Assembly: GCF_003002025.1 (NCBI RefSeq)
Contig: NZ_PVZB01000013.1
Coordinates: 62,001 to 126,000 of the forward strand
DNA length: 64,000 nt
Direction of reading: 5' to 3'
From: Paraburkholderia sp. BL25I1N1
GTDB taxonomy: Bacteria; Pseudomonadota; Gammaproteobacteria; Burkholderiales; Burkholderiaceae
Shown: piece by piece, positions 26,228-34,807 of the stretch
How positions within the stretch are numbered: position 1 is the stretch's first letter
Layout: each line of letters starts with the position of its first letter
The notes under the pieces: generated by a model
The model's database searches: none
What the model was told of the DNA's origin: nothing
The model's input: only the letters and a program-made list of their open reading frames with translations
Translations under genes and position numbers: made by a program

Positions 26228-26692
26228 ATGTCTGTAGATACTCAAAACAAAGCAGGTCATGACGTCGGCTGTGAGATTGCGCAGCACTGTCTGCTGACGC
26301 GCACGCGGCAGATCTCCAGGGTTCTGACCGCGATCTACGACGAGGCGCTACGGCCGTTTGGCATCAACGCCTCTCAATTCAGCCTGCTTGTGCTCATTGG
26401 TGAACTTGGACCCATCAGCCGTGCGGATCTGGGGCGCAAGAATCATCACGATCGATCGACGCTGACAAGGAATTTGCAACCGCTCATCTCGCAGGAGTGG
26501 GTTTTCGAAGATGCCCCTGAAAGCAATGGCCGCAGTCGGCCTCTTGCACTGACAGGACAAGGCAAAACATTGCTCCGCAACGCCGCGTCCGCGTGGTCGT
26601 CTGCGCAGGCTAGAGCCAGGTCTCTCGTCGGAGAGGTCGGTGCTGACGCGCTCATGGGCATCGCGAGCGAGTTGCCGCGGCGCATGCGCTAA
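26228..26692 (+). CDS. MarR-family transcriptional regulator
   Basis: A 154-residue winged-helix protein. The HTH core is INASQFSLLVLIGELGPISRADLGRKNHHDRSTLTRNLQPL and the wing contains GRSRPLALTGQGKTLL, typical of MarR. It precedes the nitrilase gene on the same strand by 78 bp, and a perfect 16-bp palindrome of MarR type lies in that gap. This suggests that it represses the nitrilase and responds to a small aromatic or related ligand. Confidence 0.9.
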   Translation: MSVDTQNKAGHDVGCEIAQHCLLTRTRQISRVLTAIYDEALRPFGINASQFSLLVLIGELGPISRADLGRKNHHDRSTLTRNLQPLISQEWVFEDAPESNGRSRPLALTGQGKTLLRNAASAWSSAQARARSLVGEVGADALMGIASELPRRMR

Positions 26693-26708
26693 TTTTTTTA
26701 ATCATCGA

Positions 26709-26724
26709 TGTTGCATATGCAACA
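26709..26724. promoter_or_regulatory. Perfect palindrome, candidate MarR operator
   Basis: TGTTGCATATGCAACA is perfectly symmetric over 16 bp and contains the TTGC-N4-GCAA core common in MarR boxes. It lies between the marR stop and the nitrilase start, 46 bp before the latter. Confidence 0.6.
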
Positions 26725-26770
26725 CCGCAAGGGCGCTCTATGCCCGTTCTTATGAATCGAGGAGTTTGCA

Positions 26771-27763
26771 ATGAAAGTCGTCAAAGCCGCCGCAGTGCAG
26801 TTCAGCCCGGTCTTGTACAGCCGTGAAGCCACCGTCGCAAAAGTCGTGCAGAAGATCCACGAACTGGGCCAGCAGGGCGTGCAGTTCGCCACATTTCCGG
26901 AAACCGTGGTGCCTTATTACCCGTACTTCGCAGCAGTGCAGACCGGCATTCAGCTTTTGTCTGGAAAAGAGCATCTGAGGCTGCTCGACCAGTCCGTGAC
27001 GGTGCCGTCTCCCGCGACCGACGCGATTGGCGAGGCGGCCCGCAAGGCAGGCATGGTGGTGTCGATCGGCGTCAACGAGCGTGATGGTGGAACTATCTAC
27101 AACACTCAGATGCTCTTTGATGCCGATGGCACCTTGATCCAGCGCCGCCGCAAGATCACGCCTACGCATTTCGAGCGGATGATCTGGGGTCAGGGCGACG
27201 GGTCGGGTCTGCGCGCCGTCGATAGCAAGGTTGGTCGCATCGGCCAGCTCGCCTGCTTTGAGCACAACAATCCGCTGGCGCGCTACGCGATGATGGCCGA
27301 CGGCGAGCAGATCCATTCGGCGATGTATCCGGGTTCCGCCTTCGGTGAGGGATTTGCGCAAAGGATGGAAATCAATATCCGTCAGCACGCACTGGAGTCC
27401 GGCTCTTTCGTCGTGAACGCGACGGCGTGGCTGGACGCCGATCAGCAGGCGCAAATCATGAAGGACACAGGCTGCGAAATCGGTCCGATCTCGGGTGGTT
27501 GCTTCACCACCATTGTGACGCCCGATGGCATGCTGATCGGCGAACCTCTCCGCTCGGGCGAGGGCGAGGTCATTGCCGATCTCGACTTCACGATGATCGA
27601 CCGACGCAAGCTGTTGATGGACTCAGCCGGTCACTACAACCGGCCGGAACTGCTGAGCCTGATGATCGACCGTACACCGACTGCGCACATTCACGAACGT
27701 GGCGTCCACGGCAAATTGAGCACAGAACCAGGCGCCGACGATACGAGCGTCACGGTTGCCTGA
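26771..27763 (+). CDS. Nitrilase (carbon-nitrogen hydrolase superfamily)
   Basis: A 330-residue enzyme of the cyanobacterial Nit6803/Nit1-type branch that converts nitriles to acids and ammonia. The Glu-Lys-Cys triad is Glu44 (TFPETVVPYYPYF), Lys128 (RRRKITPT) and Cys162 (QLACFEHNNPL). Most relatives have CWE rather than CFE after the nucleophile, so the substrate pocket may differ. Other family blocks (SIGVNERDGGTIYNTQ, IHSAMYPGS, NATAWLDADQQAQIM) are intact. It lies downstream of a MarR gene and a palindrome. None of the other genes of the known Nit1C cluster is nearby. Confidence 0.93.
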   Translation: MKVVKAAAVQFSPVLYSREATVAKVVQKIHELGQQGVQFATFPETVVPYYPYFAAVQTGIQLLSGKEHLRLLDQSVTVPSPATDAIGEAARKAGMVVSIGVNERDGGTIYNTQMLFDADGTLIQRRRKITPTHFERMIWGQGDGSGLRAVDSKVGRIGQLACFEHNNPLARYAMMADGEQIHSAMYPGSAFGEGFAQRMEINIRQHALESGSFVVNATAWLDADQQAQIMKDTGCEIGPISGGCFTTIVTPDGMLIGEPLRSGEGEVIADLDFTMIDRRKLLMDSAGHYNRPELLSLMIDRTPTAHIHERGVHGKLSTEPGADDTSVTVA

Positions 27764-27889
27764 GCATGGCGAACCGACCGCGACACACCCGTGCTCATCA
27801 ACCACCCGTGCCTTCTTTTAACTCACTCTCTGAGTGTAGGGAGATGTACCTTGAAAGTCATATTGACCTGCGTGGTATGGGGTCGTCGT

Positions 27890-28140
27890 CGAGACCCCCT
27901 GCCCGAGAAGCCTCTGGCTGGCCACGTTCGGGTGGAACAGAACCGGATCTTCAACTACTTTTTAGAGGACGCGAGCGCGGTAGGCACGCGCGACCGCAGC
28001 GTACGAGCGGGCGTACAACACGGCAGACGCGATCCGTGCAAGCAACGCGTGGTATCAGACCTTCCCCCAGCATGTGATTGACAACAAGACGTACGGCACG
28101 CTGCAGATGCCCGTCCTCGCATTAGGTGGCCCAGCTTTCC
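27890..28140 (+). pseudogene. C-terminal remnant of an alpha/beta-hydrolase, frameshifted
   Basis: Two frames together spell the cap and C-terminal part of an epoxide-hydrolase-like alpha/beta-hydrolase. The first reads RIFNYFLEDASAVGTRD to about 27992. After a one-base shift the second reads AYERAYNTADAIRASNAW and YQTFPQHVIDNKTYGTLQMPV. The N-terminal catalytic half is missing and the strand ending in ALGG runs into unrelated sequence. No product is expected. An intact epoxide hydrolase family gene lies about 1.1 kb downstream. Confidence 0.7.
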
Positions 28141-28221
28141 GAACAGCCACTCCGTCGGGACGCATTTCCTTAAGTGTGCATCTGCATAAATGCGCTTGTT
28201 CTTTGCAAAGAGGTTAAAGAT

Positions 28222-29157
28222 ATGAAGATTCAAACCACACAGGATCGGCCGATCCTGGTCACAGGTGCGGCCGGCGCGATTGGCGGCATCGGGCACAACG
28301 TCACCGAAATGCTCCTCGCCAAGGGCCATAAAGTGCGCGCTCTGGTTCGTCGCGAGGATAAACGCGCAGAAGAATTGCGTCGGCTCGGCGCCGAGGTCAT
28401 GCTGGGCGACCTGACTGATCTCGCTTCGATGCATCGTGCGATCGAAGGGTGCTCGCGCATTTATTTCGGCATGTCGATCTCGGCGAATTGTCTGGAAGCC
28501 ACGGTCAACGTCGCTGCAGTGGCGCGTCACCATGGCATCGAAGCCCTCGTGAACATGTCCCAGATGACGGTCACGGAAATGAGCATCACGGAGACCACGA
28601 ATAGCCCTCAGCACAAGCTGCACTGGCTTGCCGAGCAGGTCCTGGCATGGTCTGGGCTGCCGGTCGTCACGGTGCGGCCTACGGTCTTTCTCGAAGGCTT
28701 CTTTCTACGTCTCGCCGACGCAGGTGTGCGTGATCGCGATGAACTGGCGTTGCCGCTGGGCAGCAGCCGCACTTCGCCGATCTCTGCCGTCGATGTGGCG
28801 CGTGCCGTATCCGTCATCCTCGACGATCCGGCGCCGCACATCGGCCACGTCTATAACCTGACGGGGTCCGAGTCCGCTGATCTCGCGCACTACGCGCGCG
28901 CTTTTTCCGACGCGCTCGGCCGGACGATCCATTACCGCGACGTGCCGCTCTCCGCGTGGACCAACACGCTGCGGGAAGTGGGCGTGCCAACGCATCTCGT
29001 CGATCACCTCGCCGTGATGGCTGAACTTCACACGCAGGGAAGATACGACCGCATGACGGACGATCTGTTCAAGCTCACCGGTAAGCCACCGACGGACATG
29101 CACGAATTCGTGAAGCTCCACGCCGCTGAGTTCACTCGCGGTGACGCGACCGCTTAG
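28222..29157 (+). CDS. NmrA-like NAD(P)-binding protein
   Basis: A 311-residue atypical short-chain dehydrogenase. The dinucleotide-binding turn is PILVTGAAGAIGGIGHNV, followed by KVRALVRREDKRAEEL and the NmrA-type segment RPTVFLEGFFLRLADAG. It lacks an obvious catalytic YxxxK, as many NmrA or quinone-reductase-2-like proteins do, so it may act as a redox sensor or as a quinone-type oxidoreductase. The start is ATG 28222 after AGAGG. It is followed on the same strand by an epoxide hydrolase family gene. Confidence 0.85.
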   Translation: MKIQTTQDRPILVTGAAGAIGGIGHNVTEMLLAKGHKVRALVRREDKRAEELRRLGAEVMLGDLTDLASMHRAIEGCSRIYFGMSISANCLEATVNVAAVARHHGIEALVNMSQMTVTEMSITETTNSPQHKLHWLAEQVLAWSGLPVVTVRPTVFLEGFFLRLADAGVRDRDELALPLGSSRTSPISAVDVARAVSVILDDPAPHIGHVYNLTGSESADLAHYARAFSDALGRTIHYRDVPLSAWTNTLREVGVPTHLVDHLAVMAELHTQGRYDRMTDDLFKLTGKPPTDMHEFVKLHAAEFTRGDATA

Positions 29158-29254
29158 CGCCTTCGTGTTCTGCAGACAGTCGTATCGCAACCGGTTGTGT
29201 GTGAGATCACGCGGCTGCTAACCGAGGACCTGGCCATCGCCAATCGGAAAACTT

Positions 29255-30607
29255 ATGACAGACAACATCTTTCCCCAATCACCGGCTCGCCGTCGCTTTG
29301 TTGGCGTGGCGGCGGCAGCCATTGCTGCCGGCTCCTTGAGTCAGCTCGCGTTCGCGCAAACGAATCAAACCATCACTGAAGTTGCCTCGTCGACCGGCGC
29401 CGACAAAACCGCTGTTCGTCCGCTTCGTATCCATGTGCCAGAGTCGCAACTGACCGACTTGCGGCGACGCATCAAAGGGACGAGATGGCCGGATCGGGAG
29501 ATAGTCGCCGACGATTCGCAAGGCGTGCCGCTCGCAATGATTCAGGAACTCGCGCGTCATTGGTCGACCGATTACGATTGGCGCAAGGTCGAGGCGAAAC
29601 TGAACGCGCTGCCGAACTTCGTGACTGAGATCGATGGCGTGGACATCCATTTCATCCACGTTCGTTCGAAGCATGACAACGCGATGCCGCTCGTGGTCAC
29701 GCACGGATGGCCCGGCTCGGTCATCGAGCAACTCAAGATCATCGATCCGTTGGTCAATCCGACCGCGCATGGCGCGAGCGCATCGGATGCGTTTCACCTC
29801 GTGATTCCGTCCCTGCCGGGCTATGGATTTTCGGGCAAGCCAGGAGAAGTCGGCTGGGGTCCGGAACGCACCGCACGTGCCTGGGTTGTGATGATGAAGC
29901 GCCTGGGGTATGCGAAATTTGCGGCGCAAGGCGGCGATCTCGGCGGCATTGTGGCCAACGTGATGGCCAAGCAGGCGCCACCGGAGTTGCTCGGTATTCA
30001 CGTCAACTTCCCCGCCACAATTCCACCGGCGATCGCAAAGGCGCTTCAGGTCGGCGATCCGGCGCCAGCTAGCCTGTCGACTGACGAAAGACTCGCGTAC
30101 GACCAACTCAGCGCCCTGTCAAAGCGGCGGGCCTACGCATTGGAACAGGGCACGCGTCCGCAAACCCTCTATGGATTGGCGGACTCACCCATTGCATTGG
30201 CAAGCTGGCTGCTGGATCACCCGGACGGTTACGGCCAGCCGGCTGCGGCACTGACCTCAGCAGTGTTCGGGCGCACGATCAAAGGACACTCTGCAGGTGA
30301 CCTGACGCGAGACGACGTGCTCGACGACATCACGCTTTACTGGTTGACGAATACAGGCGTTTCCGCGGCTCGCTTCTATTGGGAATCGCATTTCAACTTT
30401 TATGCTGCCGCAGACGTCTCTGTCCCGGCTGCCGTGAGTGCCTTTCCTGGTGAGAATTATCAGGCCCCGCGGAGCTGGTCGGAGCAGGCTTATCACAACC
30501 TCATTTACTACAACCGGCCCGAAAAGGGCGGTCATTTTGCGGCATGGGAGCAGCCAAGGTTATTTGTGGAGGAGGTTAGAGCGGGTCTGAGACCGCTGCG
30601 CACGTAG
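29255..30607 (+). CDS. Exported epoxide hydrolase family protein
   Basis: A 450-residue alpha/beta-hydrolase of the microsomal epoxide hydrolase type. The N-terminus PARRRFVGVAAAAIAAGSL looks like a Tat signal, so the enzyme is probably periplasmic. The EHN domain follows (LRIHVPESQLTDLRRRIKG). Catalytic parts are HGWPGS (oxyanion hole), nucleophile Asp228 in AAQGGDLGG and the histidine in KGGHFAAWEQP. The usual GGDWG is GGDLG here. It should open epoxides to diols; its natural substrate is unknown. Confidence 0.9.
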   Translation: MTDNIFPQSPARRRFVGVAAAAIAAGSLSQLAFAQTNQTITEVASSTGADKTAVRPLRIHVPESQLTDLRRRIKGTRWPDREIVADDSQGVPLAMIQELARHWSTDYDWRKVEAKLNALPNFVTEIDGVDIHFIHVRSKHDNAMPLVVTHGWPGSVIEQLKIIDPLVNPTAHGASASDAFHLVIPSLPGYGFSGKPGEVGWGPERTARAWVVMMKRLGYAKFAAQGGDLGGIVANVMAKQAPPELLGIHVNFPATIPPAIAKALQVGDPAPASLSTDERLAYDQLSALSKRRAYALEQGTRPQTLYGLADSPIALASWLLDHPDGYGQPAAALTSAVFGRTIKGHSAGDLTRDDVLDDITLYWLTNTGVSAARFYWESHFNFYAAADVSVPAAVSAFPGENYQAPRSWSEQAYHNLIYYNRPEKGGHFAAWEQPRLFVEEVRAGLRPLRT

Positions 30608-30648
30608 CGACTCCGAGGAGGTTCCGGCCGCTTTTCCACGTGTTTCGA

Positions 30649-31242
30649 TCAGTCGAACTTGACCAGGTCCTGGAAAATAAGCTGAGCCCACGTGGTGCCC
30701 CGTGCCTGGACCAGCAGGCCGCCCTCGCCAATCTTCCCCAGCTCGATCGGGGCGAAGCCGAGCCTGTCGACAAGTGCCGCCACCGAGGCGCTGGCCGCGT
30801 CATCATCGCTGGAGACGAACACGACCCGCCGGCCTCCCTGGGGCGTCCTCGCGCCTTTGGCCAGGACGCTTGCGGGCAGGTGGTTGAAGGCCTTCACCAC
30901 CTTCGCCCCCGGGAACGACATCGCAAGGGCGGCGGTCGACGGCAGCCCGCCCAGTTCTTCCGGGGGAACGCCGAATGCGTTGGTTGCGTCGATTACCACC
31001 TTCCCCTGCCAGCTCTCGGCGGTCCGTCCGATTTCGCTATGCGTGGCGAAGGGGACGGCCAGGATGACGACGTCGGCCTTGACCGCATCATCGACACGCC
31101 GGGGGACGACAGACGGGCCGATCTGCGCCGCGAGCGCGTCCAGCGATCGCCTGCCTGCCACGATTACTTCGAGGCCCTTATGGGCGAACGCCTGAGCGAT
31201 GGCCGTGCCGATCTTGCCAAGCCCGATGATTGCGTAGCTCAT
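30649..31242 (-). CDS. NADP/F420-type dinucleotide-binding oxidoreductase
   Basis: A 197-residue protein of the NADPH-dependent F420 reductase-like/NADP_Rossmann group. The start is SYAIIGLGKIGTAIAQAFAHKG and the middle has DVVILAVPF and GKVVIDATNAFG, with the C-terminal helical part VVKAFNHLPASVLAKGA. Proteins of this size in proteobacteria are usually annotated as NAD(P)-binding; the reaction is not known. It is 47 bp downstream of an SDR gene on the same strand and probably co-transcribed with it. Confidence 0.85.
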   Translation of the reverse strand: MSYAIIGLGKIGTAIAQAFAHKGLEVIVAGRRSLDALAAQIGPSVVPRRVDDAVKADVVILAVPFATHSEIGRTAESWQGKVVIDATNAFGVPPEELGGLPSTAALAMSFPGAKVVKAFNHLPASVLAKGARTPQGGRRVVFVSSDDDAASASVAALVDRLGFAPIELGKIGEGGLLVQARGTTWAQLIFQDLVKFD

Positions 31243-31289
31243 TGAAATCTCCTGTGTATATCGAAAGGCCTCGCCGCCGACCGTAGCCG

Positions 31290-32030
31290 TCAGACCTGGG
31301 CGATGCCGCCATCGACCATCAAATCCGCGCCCGTCATGTACGAACTCTGGTCGGATGCAAGGAAGAGCGCCGCGTTGGCAAGCTCGTCAGCCCGACCGAG
31401 TCGACCGAGCGGGATCATGCTCTGGTACATGTTGACCAGATCCTCGCGTGCCATCGATTGAGTGTCGAGAATCGGAGTGTCCGTTGCACCAGGGCTGAGC
31501 AGATTGACGCGAATGCCGCGGTCCTTAAACTCCGCAGCCCAGGTGCGGGCATAGGAGCGCAACGCCGCCTTGGTCGCCGCGTAGGCGGTGTGGCCTGGAA
31601 TGCCCATGACGTGCATGCCCGACGAGACCAGAATGATCGATCCGCTCCCTGACATCAGCGGCAGCAGCTTCTGCACCAGGAAGACGGGACCGCGGGCCAT
31701 GAGGTTGAACGCCTTGTCGAAGTGCTCAGGCGTGAGAGTGTCGACCGAAGCTTGCTCCGTAAAGCCCGCATTCGACACGATGATATCGACGACACCCTTT
31801 TTGTCCCTGACTGCCGCTGCGACCCGGTCGAGGTCATCAAGGTTCGCGGCGTCAGCCTGGATGGCGGTGACGTTTCGCCCGATCAGTTCGGCGGCCTCGT
31901 CGAGCTGTGCCTGCCGACGGCCGAAAATAAAGACGTGAGCGCCTTCGGCAACAAACCGCTGGGCGATCGCTAAACCGATACCGGTGGTGCCGCCGCTAAT
32001 GACTGCAATTTTGCCTGCGAGAGTGGACAT
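31290..32030 (-). CDS. Short-chain dehydrogenase/reductase (SDR)
   Basis: A 246-residue classical SDR. Cofactor motif SGGTTGIGLAIAQRF, NAG motif in IIVSNAGF, catalytic Ser in ILVSSGMHV and Tyr-Lys in YAATKAALRSYA are all present; the C-terminal YMTGADLMVDGG is typical. Start chosen at MSTLAGKIAVISGG, preceded by AGAAGG. The further upstream ATGs lie in the promoter region. It is divergent from a LysR gene with a perfect palindrome between them, so it is the likely LysR target. Confidence 0.92.
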   Translation of the reverse strand: MSTLAGKIAVISGGTTGIGLAIAQRFVAEGAHVFIFGRRQAQLDEAAELIGRNVTAIQADAANLDDLDRVAAAVRDKKGVVDIIVSNAGFTEQASVDTLTPEHFDKAFNLMARGPVFLVQKLLPLMSGSGSIILVSSGMHVMGIPGHTAYAATKAALRSYARTWAAEFKDRGIRVNLLSPGATDTPILDTQSMAREDLVNMYQSMIPLGRLGRADELANAALFLASDQSSYMTGADLMVDGGIAQV

Positions 32031-32064
32031 TGAGACCTTCTGCCTGTTCGTGAATGACAGGTCC

Positions 32065-32078
32065 ATGGTAATTACCAT
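32065..32078. promoter_or_regulatory. Perfect palindrome between SDR and LysR genes
   Basis: ATGGTAATTACCAT is perfectly symmetric over 14 bp. It lies 35 bp before the SDR start and 75 bp before the lysR start. LysR sites usually carry a T-N11-A core, which this palindrome does not obviously show, so another regulator is possible. Confidence 0.45.
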
Positions 32079-32152
32079 CGCCGGGAATGATAATCCGCAA
32101 ATTTCCCATAAGATCTATTCTTTGACGGAATGGATCAGACGAGAGGAATGCC

Positions 32153-33043
32153 ATGGATAGGTTTCACGAATTGAGCGCCTTCATCGCCGTTGTCGAGGCC
32201 GGCGGTTTTTCCGCCGCCGCGCGTAGAACCGGCGAGTCGCAGTCGGCGATCAGCAAGGCGATCGGCGCGCTGGAAAAACGCCTCGGCGTGACGCTGCTCA
32301 ATCGAAGCACACGCAGCGTGACGCTGACGGACCAGGGCCAGAGATATTACGACCGGACCAAACCCCTTGTTGATGAAATGGATGAAGCCGACAGCGAACT
32401 GACCAGCAGCATACTTAATGCCTCCGGTCTGATCCGGATCGCCGTATCCGCTACTTTCGGCCGCCTTCACGTCCTTCCACTCATACCGGAGTTGTTGTCA
32501 CTCAATCCCGGCCTTCAGGTCGATCTTGTTCTTTCGGACTTCGTACGAGATATGGTGGAAGATCGGATCGATCTGGCGATCCGAGTGGGCGCCGTCGACG
32601 ATCTAGATGCGGTTGTCAGGCGCGTGGCTAGCACCCCGCTTGTATGCGTCGGCTCCCGCAGGTACTTCGAGCAACACGGAATACCGAAGACTCCCGCCGA
32701 GCTCGTCGATCACAATTGCCTTTTATATGGCGGTCTGACGGAGTCAGCGAATTGGCCGTTTGTACGACCGGAAGGCCGATTCAGTGTGTCCGTGCGCGGA
32801 AATCTTTCGTCCAACAGTGTCGAAACGATCCGGGCCGGCGTTCTGGCCGGTGTTGGCATTGGCCTGTTCGCCAAGGTCTCTCTTGCCGATGAACTCCGAC
32901 ATCCGGACGTGATCACGGTTCTCGACGAATTCATAAGTGAGGTCAGGGACGTCAGCCTCATCTGGCCGAAACGGCGCTTTGTACCGGCACGCGTGCGTCG
33001 CGCGACGGACTTTTTTGCTTTGGCACTCCCACAGCGCATTTAG
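32153..33043 (+). CDS. LysR-family transcriptional regulator
   Basis: A 296-residue LysR protein. HTH at residues 1-60 (LSAFIAVVEAGGFSAAARRTG, QSAISKAIGALEKRLG), effector domain from GLIRIAVSATFGRLHVLPL on. It resembles CrgA/DsdC-side regulators of oxidoreductases. Divergent from the SDR/NAD-binding gene pair, which it probably controls. Confidence 0.92.
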   Translation: MDRFHELSAFIAVVEAGGFSAAARRTGESQSAISKAIGALEKRLGVTLLNRSTRSVTLTDQGQRYYDRTKPLVDEMDEADSELTSSILNASGLIRIAVSATFGRLHVLPLIPELLSLNPGLQVDLVLSDFVRDMVEDRIDLAIRVGAVDDLDAVVRRVASTPLVCVGSRRYFEQHGIPKTPAELVDHNCLLYGGLTESANWPFVRPEGRFSVSVRGNLSSNSVETIRAGVLAGVGIGLFAKVSLADELRHPDVITVLDEFISEVRDVSLIWPKRRFVPARVRRATDFFALALPQRI

Positions 33044-33435
33044 GAAAACGGCATCGTTCGGCGCTCGAGGCATCGTTCAGAGAGGTTTATCCGCATTCGT
33101 CTCGGTGCGGTCAGGAAGGGACGGTTGTCAGGTGCGCCGTGCAGACATTCCAATGGCATCCTGCCGGCGTGCGTAGTGCCCGAAAACGCAAATCATCTTC
33201 TGCCACCTGACTTCCTTCGACACGATGCCACGACGCACGAAGGCGAGACTAATGACGCATGCGTTGTTCACGTCGCGAATGTTGTGAATAGTCGTGCAGG
33301 TTTGGCAAGAGCGGGGCAGCCTCGCAGGCCTTCGTTTCCAACTTGATCTCTCCGCGCGCGGTCGATACCACGGGACACACACGACGGGCGGCCTGCCACA
33401 TCGGCGGGCCTTCACGGAGCAAAACCGTCGGAATG
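33044..33435. other. Intergenic stretch, nothing recognised
   Basis: About 390 bp between the convergent ends of lysR and the porin gene. Several short open frames exist on both strands but none shows a family pattern. No clear terminator with a T-run was found. Confidence 0.5.
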
Positions 33436-34557
33436 TCAGAAACGGTGGGTCATGCCGATGGCAACGAGCGTTTGAGATGCATCAGGCTCCGTCACTGAAA
33501 TACCCGGCCAGCTCATCGTCGAACTGCCATTGTTCTTGATGTAGCCCGCCCGCGCGTAAAAGCTGGTCCGCTTCGACACATTGTGGTCGACGCCCACCTG
33601 GAAGCCGACTGCATTGTCGTGTACGCCGCGCACATCGCGCTCGACAACTGCGAGCTGGACTTCGTCGGCGTCCGTGGCCTGGATCGTCGCACCTAACTCG
33701 CCGTAGCTCAGAGCGTGTCCTGCGCCGAGGAGCGCCGCCATCGACCCAGGCGCAGCATCTTTGGGGCGCGCATACGAGTAGTTAAACTGAAGTTTCACTA
33801 TGCCGATCTGATACGCGAGTGCGCCGCTAAAATGCTCAGTCCCGAGCAGGTTAAGCGAACGTGGCAGACCCGCAATCGTTTCCACGCCGGAATGCTGGTT
33901 CAGGTAAGCCACGGCTGCGTAAAGGCCGGCGCCTTGCCAGGTCAGCGCGACATCGATCATATTCCCCGATGTGGTCGGGATCGGCTGCGTAGCCGTCGCC
34001 GCGAAACCGTACATTGCATAAAGCTTCGCGCCTGCAACGTTGGGCGATTGATAGAAAATCGTGTTGCTGATCCGTCCCGGCGCATACTGAACCGCGAGCG
34101 TACGACGGTCGGAGGCCGCGGCGAGATCGGCCGCCGAAAGCGGCGAGAGTACTTCGTTGCCACGGAACGGATCGGTTGGGTAAACGGCCCAGAAGCTCGG
34201 CTGATACTGACGACCGAAGCTAAGCGTGCCGTACTTGTCCTGCTGCAGTCCTATCCATGCCTGGCGATAGAAAAGGGTGGTGGTATCGGCGAAGGATGCA
34301 CCGTTGTTGATGTTGAAACCGCTTTCCAGGTCGAACACGGCCTTCAACCCGCCGCCCAGATCCTCCTTGCCTCTGAAGCCGACCATCGAACCCGTTGAGT
34401 CGCCGCTTCGCTGGGAAACCGAACTCGCTCCCCCCTTGTTCAGGTACTGGACGAACGTGTCTGCCACCCCGTACAACGTCACACTCGACTGCGCGGCGGC
34501 GCTGCCCGCCGCGAGCGCCAAGCTGGTGGTGAAAATGCCCTTGCTAATAAAACGCAT
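33436..34557 (-). CDS. Outer-membrane porin (Gram-negative general porin, OmpC-like)
   Basis: A 373-residue 16-strand beta-barrel porin typical of Burkholderiales. Signal peptide MRFISKGIFTTSLALAAGSAAAQ, then SSVTLYGVADTFVQY, GFRGKEDLGGGLKAVFDLESGF and the closing strand ending TLVAIGMTHRF with the terminal Phe needed for assembly. It lies between catabolic clusters and may serve the acyl-CoA region next to it. The promoter would be within the 250-bp gap upstream (34558-34807). Confidence 0.95.
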   Translation of the reverse strand: MRFISKGIFTTSLALAAGSAAAQSSVTLYGVADTFVQYLNKGGASSVSQRSGDSTGSMVGFRGKEDLGGGLKAVFDLESGFNINNGASFADTTTLFYRQAWIGLQQDKYGTLSFGRQYQPSFWAVYPTDPFRGNEVLSPLSAADLAAASDRRTLAVQYAPGRISNTIFYQSPNVAGAKLYAMYGFAATATQPIPTTSGNMIDVALTWQGAGLYAAVAYLNQHSGVETIAGLPRSLNLLGTEHFSGALAYQIGIVKLQFNYSYARPKDAAPGSMAALLGAGHALSYGELGATIQATDADEVQLAVVERDVRGVHDNAVGFQVGVDHNVSKRTSFYARAGYIKNNGSSTMSWPGISVTEPDASQTLVAIGMTHRF

Positions 34558-34807
34558 GCATGTCTCCTCTATGTTTATGCCGCATCGACAGACGCGGGTA
34601 AGGCAAAATCAGGTGGGCTTCTCTTGATTGTTGAAGCCGGTCACTTCATTTCAAAATCACCACATCTCATTTTATTAACAGGAATCCTTAGCAAAATGTG
34701 CGATCGTTGTCTGGTGAAGGCCGGGTCCTGCACCATCGAATTAACGCGGACTAAGATTGGAAGCGGAAAGGGACGTTTGGATCACGGTGCGCCGCGCGCC
34801 GTGACGA

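Noticed and set aside
33128-33415. 95-codon minus-strand frame between lysR and the porin
   Set aside because: No recognisable domain and no ribosome binding site; probably chance.
34783-34803. Hairpin CACGGTGCG-CCG-CGCGCCGTG just after the SDR gene
   Set aside because: The stem is good but the loop is only 3 bases and no T-run follows on the minus strand; too weak to call a terminator.
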